A stretch of 12,842 bases of DNA from Thermoguttaceae bacterium (GTDB taxonomy: Bacteria; Planctomycetota; Planctomycetia; Pirellulales; Thermoguttaceae). The notes beneath the pieces are model-generated. The model was not told where the DNA came from. It searched no databases and was given only the letters and a program-made list of their open reading frames with translations. The stretch is from assembly GCA_024653385.1 (NCBI GenBank), contig JANLFZ010000143.1:1-12842 (forward strand). Reading direction: 5' to 3'. Shown here piece by piece: positions 7,971-12,842 of this stretch. The stretch's first letter is position 1. Each line of letters starts with the position of its first letter. Position numbers and translations under genes: made by a program.

Positions 7971-7992
7971 TGCAAGACCCCTTGCAACGGGG
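7971..7992 (-). promoter_or_regulatory. Alternative hairpins over the kdpD ribosome binding site
   Basis: Read on the minus strand, the 22 nt before the kdpD start hold two mutually exclusive stems. One is TGCAAG-GGGT-CTTGCA (7986 to 7971), a 6-bp stem ending one nucleotide before the ATG. The other is CCCC-GTTGCAA-GGGG (7992 to 7978). The AAGGGG Shine-Dalgarno sequence is wholly or partly used by both. This could keep KdpD synthesis below that of KdpABC or couple it to ribosomes finishing kdpC. The structure is seen directly; the role is inference. Confidence 0.4.
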
Positions 7993-8001
7993 AGACCCGG
8001 T

Positions 8002-8577
8002 CTACCGTTGGAGATCATCGAGGTCCAGGTTCAATTCTACGACATTCACCCGCGGTTCGCCCAGCAGGCCCAAAGTTCGGCTCGCCGTATGCCGCGCGAC
8101 CGCCTGGCGAACCGTTTCCACATCCAAGCCGCGTGCTCCGGCCACCCGCGCGACCTGGAATTCGGCAGCGGCCGGGCTGATGTGCGGGTCCAGCCCGCTG
8201 CCGGACGACGTAACGAGGTCCACCGGGATCGGAGACTCGTTAGTCGGATCAGCCGCCCTCAGCGCGGCGATCCGTCCCCACACGGCCTTGAGCAACTCAG
8301 GGTTGGTCGGCCCCAGGTTCGACCCGCCCGATGCTGCCGCGTTGTACGCCACGGGCGAAGTGGCAGAGGGACGGCACCAGAAGTACTTCGGATCAGTGAA
8401 ACCCTGTCCGATCAGTTCGGAGCCCACCGGCTGGCCATTGCGGTAGATCAAACTGCCGTTGGCTTGCCGGGGGAAGACCACCTGCGCGATCCCGGTGATC
8501 GCTAGCGGATAGACAACTCCCGTGAGGATGCTCATCGCGGTGAAGAGCAGAAGAGCTTGTTTGACTTGCCTCAGCAT
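8002..8577 (-). CDS. kdpC: KdpC, K+-transporting ATPase C chain
   Basis: 191 residues, the normal size for KdpC. One N-terminal membrane helix (about 8-30: LLLFTAMSILTGVVYPLAITGIAQVVF) is followed by a periplasmic domain with the family segments QANGSLI, GSELIGQGFTDPKYFWCRPSAT, YNAAASGGSNLGPTNPEL, PVDLVTSSGSGLDPHISPAAAEFQVARVAGARG and VNVVELNLDLD. KdpC stabilises the complex and assists ATP-driven transport with KdpB. ATG 8577 is preceded by ACGGAG at 6-nt spacing, and that site begins right at the kdpB stop 11 nt upstream, so the two genes are probably translationally coupled. Confidence 0.96.
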   Translation of the reverse strand: MLRQVKQALLLFTAMSILTGVVYPLAITGIAQVVFPRQANGSLIYRNGQPVGSELIGQGFTDPKYFWCRPSATSPVAYNAAASGGSNLGPTNPELLKAVWGRIAALRAADPTNESPIPVDLVTSSGSGLDPHISPAAAEFQVARVAGARGLDVETVRQAVARHTASRTLGLLGEPRVNVVELNLDLDDLQR

Positions 8578-8588
8578 GCCAGTCTCCG

Positions 8589-10700
8589 TTAGGCGAGATG
8601 CAACGCCACAAGGACAAGGTCGATCAACTTGATGCCGACAAACGGCACCGCCAGGCCCCCCAGGCCGAACACCAACAGATTCCTCCGCAACAGGGCCGCC
8701 GCGCCCGTACGCCGATACTGCACACCGCGCAGCGCCAGCGGAATGAGGGCCACGATAATCAGGGCGTTGAAGATCACCGCCGAGAGGATCGCGCTGGTGG
8801 GCGTTGCCAGGTGCATGATGTTCAGTCGGCCGAGCGCCGGATAGGTGCTGGCAAAAGCGGCAGGGATGATGGCGAAATACTTCGATACGTCGTTGGCGAG
8901 GCTGAAGGTCGTCAGCGCGCCGCGAGTCATAAGGAGCTGCTTGCCGATTTCGACAATCTCGATGAGCTTCGTGGGGTTGGAATCCAAATCAACCATGTTG
9001 CCTGCTTCCTTGGCCGCCTGGGTTCCGGTGTTCATCGCCACGGCGACATCGGCCTGGGCCAGCGCGGGGGAGTCATTCGTCCCGTCGCCGGTCATGGCAA
9101 CCAGGTGGCCGGCGGCCTGGTACTTGCGAATCAGGCTGAGCTTGGCTTCGGGGGTTGCCTCGGCAAGGAAATCATCGACGCCCGCCTCGGCGGCGATGGC
9201 AGCGGCCGTCAAGGGGTTGTCGCCGGTAATCATCACCGTCTGAATCCCCATCTGCCGCATCTGGCCAAAACGTTCTTTCATGCCCCCTTTCACGATGTCC
9301 TTGAGGTGAACCACGCCCAGGGCCCTCCCTTTCTCGGCCACGACCAGCGGAGTCCCGCCTTGCCTGGAAATCCGCTGGACATGGTGTGCCACGGTGGCCG
9401 GAAACTCGCCGCCGTGCTGCCGCACGTAACCTTCAATGGCGTCGGCGGCTCCCTTGCGAATCTGTCGCCCTTCCAGGTTGACGCCGCTGGTGCGGGTCTG
9501 GGCACTGAAAGGGATGAACGTGGCACGGAGTTCCTGGACATTGCGGCCGCGCAGACCATACTTCGTCTTGGCCAGCACCACGATGCTCCGCCCCTCGGGG
9601 GTTTCATCGGCCAAGGAAGCAAGCTGGGCAGCGTCGGCCAAGGCGGAGACTTCAACGCCATCGGCAGGCAAGAACTCGACTGCCTGGCGGTTGCCGAGGG
9701 TAATGGTGCCAGTCTTGTCCAGAAGGAGCACGTCCACGTCTCCGGCAGCCTCCACTGCCCGGCCCGACATGGCAATCACGTTGGCCTGGACCATGCGGTC
9801 CATTCCGGCGATGCCGATGGCCGACAGCAGGCCGCCGATGGTCGTGGGAATGAGGCACACCAGCAGGGCCACGAGCACCGTCACGGTGACGGGCGAGCCA
9901 CGGCCCGCAGCCTCGACGCTGTAGAGCGAGAACGGCAGCAAAGTGACGCAAACCAAGAGGAAGATGATGGTCATGCCGGCCAGGAGGATGTCCAGGGCGA
10001 TTTCGTTGGGTGTCTTCTGCCGCTTCGCCCCTTCCACCATTGCGATCATCCGGTCAAGAAAGGTCTCGCCTGGGTTGCTCGTGACGCGCACGACCAGCCA
10101 GTCGGACAGAACCCGCGTTCCGCCGGTGACGGCACTCCGGTCCCCACCACTTTCACGGATGACCGGAGCGCTTTCGCCGGTGATTGCGCTTTCGTCCACG
10201 GAAGCCACGCCGTCGACGACCTCCCCATCCGCCGGAATGTAGTCCCCCGTTTCGACGAACACCACGTCGCCGCGCCGCAGGTCGGTTGCCGGCACCACGG
10301 CGAAGTCGCCGCGCTGGAGCATCGTTTGGAAAGACGGCTTATCGAGCGGTTCATTGGGCGGGGGGATGAACTTCTTGGCTGGCACGTGATGCCGGGTGCG
10401 CCGCAGCGCGTCCGCCTGGGCCTTTCCACGGGCCTCTGCCATCGCCTCGGCAAAATTGGCAAACAGCACCGTGAACCACAGCCACACCGAGACGGCCAGG
10501 ATGAACCAGGGTGATTCCTCGCCGCCTGCCGCCAGCGAGCGCACGAAGAGGGCCGTGGTGAACAGGCTGCCAACGTAGGCGGTGAGCATTACCGGGTTGC
10601 GCACCTGCTCTCGCGGGTCGAGTTTCACAAAGGCATCGAGCACCGCCCGACGCATGATCTTCACATCAAACAAGCGGTGCGCTTTCGCCTGGGCAGTCAT
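8589..10700 (-). CDS. kdpB: KdpB, K+-transporting P-type ATPase catalytic subunit
   Basis: 703 residues (E. coli 682). Family signatures are intact: TGES at 174-177 in the actuator domain (Ser177 corresponds to the inhibitory phosphorylation site known in E. coli), phosphorylated Asp328 in DKTGT, nucleotide-binding FSAQTRTSGV (398-407) and KGA (416-418), ITGDNPLTAAAIA (491-503) and TGDGTNDSPAL (537-547). Hydrophobic segments flank the catalytic loops at the N-terminus, around 235-295, and near the C-terminus. The cytoplasmic stretch between KAQA and LRRGD (95-147) is about 13 residues longer than in E. coli. It hydrolyses ATP to drive K+ through KdpA. ATG 10700 has GGAGGG upstream at 6-nt spacing and lies 3 nt after the kdpA stop. 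Confidence 0.97.
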   Translation of the reverse strand: MTAQAKAHRLFDVKIMRRAVLDAFVKLDPREQVRNPVMLTAYVGSLFTTALFVRSLAAGGEESPWFILAVSVWLWFTVLFANFAEAMAEARGKAQADALRRTRHHVPAKKFIPPPNEPLDKPSFQTMLQRGDFAVVPATDLRRGDVVFVETGDYIPADGEVVDGVASVDESAITGESAPVIRESGGDRSAVTGGTRVLSDWLVVRVTSNPGETFLDRMIAMVEGAKRQKTPNEIALDILLAGMTIIFLLVCVTLLPFSLYSVEAAGRGSPVTVTVLVALLVCLIPTTIGGLLSAIGIAGMDRMVQANVIAMSGRAVEAAGDVDVLLLDKTGTITLGNRQAVEFLPADGVEVSALADAAQLASLADETPEGRSIVVLAKTKYGLRGRNVQELRATFIPFSAQTRTSGVNLEGRQIRKGAADAIEGYVRQHGGEFPATVAHHVQRISRQGGTPLVVAEKGRALGVVHLKDIVKGGMKERFGQMRQMGIQTVMITGDNPLTAAAIAAEAGVDDFLAEATPEAKLSLIRKYQAAGHLVAMTGDGTNDSPALAQADVAVAMNTGTQAAKEAGNMVDLDSNPTKLIEIVEIGKQLLMTRGALTTFSLANDVSKYFAIIPAAFASTYPALGRLNIMHLATPTSAILSAVIFNALIIVALIPLALRGVQYRRTGAAALLRRNLLVFGLGGLAVPFVGIKLIDLVLVALHLA

Positions 10701-10703
10701 CGC

Positions 10704-12449
10704 TCACCCTCCTGCCATCATCAACTGCTCGACGATTGGCCCGAGCGCCAAGGCCGGCACGAACGTCAAGGCCCCCACCAGAATCACTACGCCAACCAGA
10801 AGAAGCACAAACAGTGGCGTGTGCGTCGGCAGCGTTCCGGCGCTTGTGGGAGTCGCCTTCTTTCGCGCCAGCGATCCGGCAATCGCCAAGGTGGGAATCG
10901 CCACCCAGTAGCGAGCCGCAAGCATCGCCAGCGCCAGAGCAACGTTGTAGAAGGGCGTGTTCCCAGTGAGTCCGGCAAAGGCGCTACCGTTGTTGTTCCC
11001 GGCGGATGAAAAGGCGTAGAGAATTTCGCTGAGACCATGTGGGCCGGGGTTGGACACGCCCGCCTTGCCCCACGGCGTCGCCACGGCCAACGCCGCTCCG
11101 ACCAGGACCAGCAATGGCGGAATGAGGATCACCAGCGCCGCCATCTTCATCTCGAAGGCTTCGATCTTCTTTCCCAGGTATTCGGGCGTGCGGCCCACCA
11201 TCAGCCCGGCCACAAAGACGGCTATGATGGCGAACACGAGCATCCCGTACAGCCCGCTGCCCACCCCGCCGAAAACGACTTCGCTGAGTTGCATCAGCCA
11301 CATGGGTACCAGTCCGCCCATCGGAGTGTAGGAGTCGTGCATGGAGTTGACGCTGCCGTTGGAGGCCGCCGTCGTGGCCGCCGCCCAAATGGCCGACTGG
11401 CCGATCCCGAAGCGGACTTCCTTCCCCTCCATGTTGCCGCCCGGCTGCTGACTGCCGGCAGACTGGTCCACTCCAAGGGTGGACAGGAGAGGATTGCCCG
11501 CCTGTTCCGCCGCGTAACCCAACAGCAGAAGCGGGACGAAGATCACCAGCATCGCTGCGAGTACGGCCCAACCCTGCCGGGTATCGCCAACCATTTCCCC
11601 AAAGGTGTAGCAGAGTGCCACCGCAATCAGGAGAATCGCCACGAGTTCGAGAAAACCTGTAAGCGGCGTAGGGTTTTCCAGTGGGTGCGCCGAATTGGCG
11701 TTGAAGAAGCCGCCGCCGTTGGTGCCCAGTTGCTTGATGATGACCTGTGAAGCTGCCGGGCCGAGCGCAATCGTCTGTTCGTTGACCGTCTTGCCGGAGG
11801 CGTCCTTGGTTGGCTGGACCAGTGTTGCCCTTTCGTAGGGCCGGAGCGTCTGCACCACGCCCTGGGACACAAGCAGCAGTGCTCCCACAACGGACAACGG
11901 CAGCAAGATGTAGAGCGTGCTGCGAGTCAAGTCGTACCAGAAGTTGCCGATCGTCTGCGCGCTATGCCGGACAAACCCGCGAATCAAGGCGACCAGGACG
12001 GCCATGCCGGTGGCGGCCGACAGGAAGTTCTGGACCGCCAGGCCGAGCATTTGCGTCAGATAGCTGAGCGTGGTCTCCCCGCCGTAGTTCTGCCAATTGG
12101 TGTTCGTAGCGAAGCTGGCGGCCGTGTTCATCGCCAGGTCCGGCGCGGCGGCGGCAAGATGTTCGGGATTCAATGGCAGCAGGTGCTGCAACCGCAGGAG
12201 AGCGTAGACCGCGCCGAATCCCAGCAGGTTCAGCACGAGCATCGTCTTCGCGTAAGTCGTCCAGGCCATTTCCTCGGTCGGGTCGATCCCGCAGAGCCGA
12301 TAGATCAGGCGTTCCAACCAGCCAACGGCCCAGCCCAGGCCGCAGGGTTTCCCTTCGTAGACTCTTGCCATGTACCAGCCGAGCGGCTTGGCCAGCAGAA
12401 GCAGGACCGCCAGATATAGGCCCATTTGCAGGATGGCGTGGCCGGTCAT
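10704..12449 (-). CDS. kdpA: KdpA, K+-binding channel-like subunit
   Basis: 581 residues from ATG 12449 (MTGHAILQMGLYLAVLLLLAKPLG), close to the usual length. All four pore-loop signatures of this SKT-superfamily subunit are visible: TNTNWQNYGGET, GTNGGGFFNANSAHP, GSVNSMHDSYTPMGG and SSAGNNNGSAFAGLT. Between them are about ten strongly hydrophobic segments, so it is an inner-membrane protein. KdpA binds and passes K+ to KdpB with high affinity. The ATG overlaps the kdpF stop (ATGA), and GGAG lies about 8 nt upstream inside kdpF. A GTG three codons earlier is possible but would overlap kdpF more. Confidence 0.97.
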   Translation of the reverse strand: MTGHAILQMGLYLAVLLLLAKPLGWYMARVYEGKPCGLGWAVGWLERLIYRLCGIDPTEEMAWTTYAKTMLVLNLLGFGAVYALLRLQHLLPLNPEHLAAAAPDLAMNTAASFATNTNWQNYGGETTLSYLTQMLGLAVQNFLSAATGMAVLVALIRGFVRHSAQTIGNFWYDLTRSTLYILLPLSVVGALLLVSQGVVQTLRPYERATLVQPTKDASGKTVNEQTIALGPAASQVIIKQLGTNGGGFFNANSAHPLENPTPLTGFLELVAILLIAVALCYTFGEMVGDTRQGWAVLAAMLVIFVPLLLLGYAAEQAGNPLLSTLGVDQSAGSQQPGGNMEGKEVRFGIGQSAIWAAATTAASNGSVNSMHDSYTPMGGLVPMWLMQLSEVVFGGVGSGLYGMLVFAIIAVFVAGLMVGRTPEYLGKKIEAFEMKMAALVILIPPLLVLVGAALAVATPWGKAGVSNPGPHGLSEILYAFSSAGNNNGSAFAGLTGNTPFYNVALALAMLAARYWVAIPTLAIAGSLARKKATPTSAGTLPTHTPLFVLLLVGVVILVGALTFVPALALGPIVEQLMMAGG

Positions 12450-12538
12450 GCGAACCACTCCGGTTTCAGCAAGGCGAGCACCAGATAGGCAAAGAGCGGT
12501 ATGGCGACGATGCCCGCGCTTAGGTAAACATCGGTCAT
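12446..12538 (-). CDS. kdpF: KdpF, small membrane subunit of the Kdp complex
   Basis: 30 residues: MTDVYLSAGIVAIPLFAYLV followed by LALLKPEWFA. It is a single hydrophobic helix ending in the family hallmark YLVxALLKPEWF. KdpF associates with the KdpA side of the complex and stabilises it in the membrane. ATG 12538 follows AGGAGG at 6-7 nt spacing, and the stop TGA overlaps the kdpA ATG as ATGA, so kdpA translation is probably coupled to it. It is too short for ordinary gene calling and would easily be missed. Confidence 0.93.
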   Translation of the reverse strand: MTDVYLSAGIVAIPLFAYLVLALLKPEWFA

Positions 12539-12548
12539 GATCCGCCTC

Positions 12549-12629
12549 CTACACGTGGTCCAAGAGCCAAATCATGGCAAGACACAGTCCGAAAAACGCC
12601 AATACGATGGCCAAGCAGATGGCTTCCAC
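12549..12629 (-). CDS. Predicted 26-residue single-helix membrane peptide ahead of kdpF
   Basis: GTG start at 12629, stop TAG at 12551-12549: MEAICLAIVLAFFGLCLAMI then WLLDHV. It has a short acidic N-terminus, one hydrophobic helix of about 20 residues and a charged C-terminal tail (DH). AAGGAG lies 8 nt before the GTG. The kdpF AGGAGG site overlaps its stop codon (TAGGAGG), and kdpF starts 10 nt after the stop, an arrangement typical of translated operon genes. I recall similar unnamed micropeptides next to kdpF in other bacteria but cannot verify that here. It may be an extra Kdp subunit or a leader peptide. Function is unknown, and translation is inferred from the start context, spacing and composition. 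Confidence 0.6.
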   Translation of the reverse strand: MEAICLAIVLAFFGLCLAMIWLLDHV

Positions 12630-12842
12630 GGCGGTGCTCCTTCGACCGGACCTCGCACTTGAACTCTACACACAATCCCATCAAGATTCTGCCAATTCCA
12701 GTCGCGAAACCATCAAGAAAGTATCAAGGCGGCCCTCGGATGTGCGTCTACGGCGCAACGTAACCGTTCAACCCCCGGGGGCGTTTTCTTGACCAACTGA
12801 TCTGGACTCGAATGCCGGTCTTGTGGCACAACAGGGGGCATG
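12630..12842. other. Non-coding upstream region of the kdp operon
   Basis: No credible gene on either strand; the short plus-strand frame here is compositionally unlike protein. Besides the CTTGAT repeats it holds an 11-bp odd palindrome TTGTGGCACAA (12821-12831) and a CCCCCGGGGG palindrome (12772-12781). An ATG at 12840-12842 sits at the window edge behind GGGGG and might begin a divergent gene, but nothing more can be said. Confidence 0.5.
12680..12728 (-). promoter_or_regulatory. Putative KdpE operator: three direct CTTGAT repeats upstream of the kdp operon
   Basis: On the minus strand CTTGATACTTT and CTTGATGGTTT stand head to tail exactly 11 bp apart (12728-12718 and 12717-12707). A third copy, CTTGATGGGAT, begins 32 bp further on (12685). 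Spacings of 11 and 32 bp place all three on about the same face of the helix, as expected for an OmpR-family dimer such as KdpE binding tandem half-sites. The block ends about 50 nt before the first start codon. A TTGGCA at 12695-12690 could be a -35 element, but no convincing -10 was found. KdpE control of this site is inference from position and spacing. Confidence 0.45.

Noticed and set aside
7526..8446. Plus-strand open frame of 306 codons spanning the kdpC-kdpD junction
   Set aside because: It overlaps two well-supported genes on the other strand, has no recognisable domain, and includes low-complexity antisense composition.
8598..10514. Long plus-strand open frame of 638 codons opposite kdpB
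   Set aside because: It is a high-GC shadow of kdpB. Its product is rich in His, Gln, Arg and Gly without domains, and it lacks a ribosome binding site, while the minus strand encodes a full KdpB.
12762..12790. Rho-independent terminator at CCCCCGGGGG followed by CGTTTTCTT on the plus strand
   Set aside because: The palindrome leaves almost no loop; allowing one gives a short mismatched stem. No plus-strand gene ends upstream of it.
12822..12842. Sigma-54 type promoter (TGGCAC followed by a GC box) on the plus strand
   Set aside because: The GG to GC spacing is off by one and the TTGC element reads GGGC, so it does not fit the consensus.

Overview
The window looks like part of a high-GC bacterial chromosome, most likely a planctomycete of the Pirellulales type. 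That placement is inferred from three things: a Ser/Thr kinase whose C-terminal half is beta-propeller repeats, a secreted alpha/beta hydrolase of a type I associate with Planctomycetes, and a GGGGACAGG-type palindromic repeat of a kind I recall from planctomycete genomes. No rRNA, tRNA, CRISPR array or phage gene was seen.

Left part (1-3339, plus strand): the 3' end of a membrane-anchored Hanks-type kinase with two propeller regions (YVTN-like, then TolB/PD40-like). After 37 bp comes an exported alpha/beta hydrolase with HGGG and GSSAG motifs. Middle (3369-4425): a decayed IS701-type insertion sequence. Both terminal inverted repeats survive, but an internal out-of-frame deletion has destroyed the transposase. 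Its right end lies 13 bp from the kdpE stop codon.

Right part (4439-12629, minus strand): a complete high-affinity potassium uptake locus. The order of transcription is a 26-residue single-helix membrane peptide (unnamed), kdpF (30 aa), kdpA, kdpB, kdpC, kdpD and kdpE. Spacing is tight: kdpF and kdpA overlap by ATGA, kdpA and kdpB are 3 nt apart, kdpB and kdpC are 11 nt apart, and the kdpD stop abuts the kdpE start. KdpA is the K+ channel-like subunit, KdpB the P-type ATPase, and KdpC and KdpF are accessory subunits. The sensor kinase KdpD and regulator KdpE would switch the operon on under K+ limitation. Upstream (12630-12842) is non-coding DNA with three CTTGAT direct repeats spaced 11 and 32 bp apart, a plausible KdpE operator.

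I see no new multi-gene system here. The least ordinary signals are a 77-bp REP/MITE-like palindrome read through in frame inside the ATP-lid region of KdpD, the extra membrane micropeptide ahead of kdpF, alternative hairpins over the kdpD ribosome binding site, and the non-autonomous IS701 remnant.
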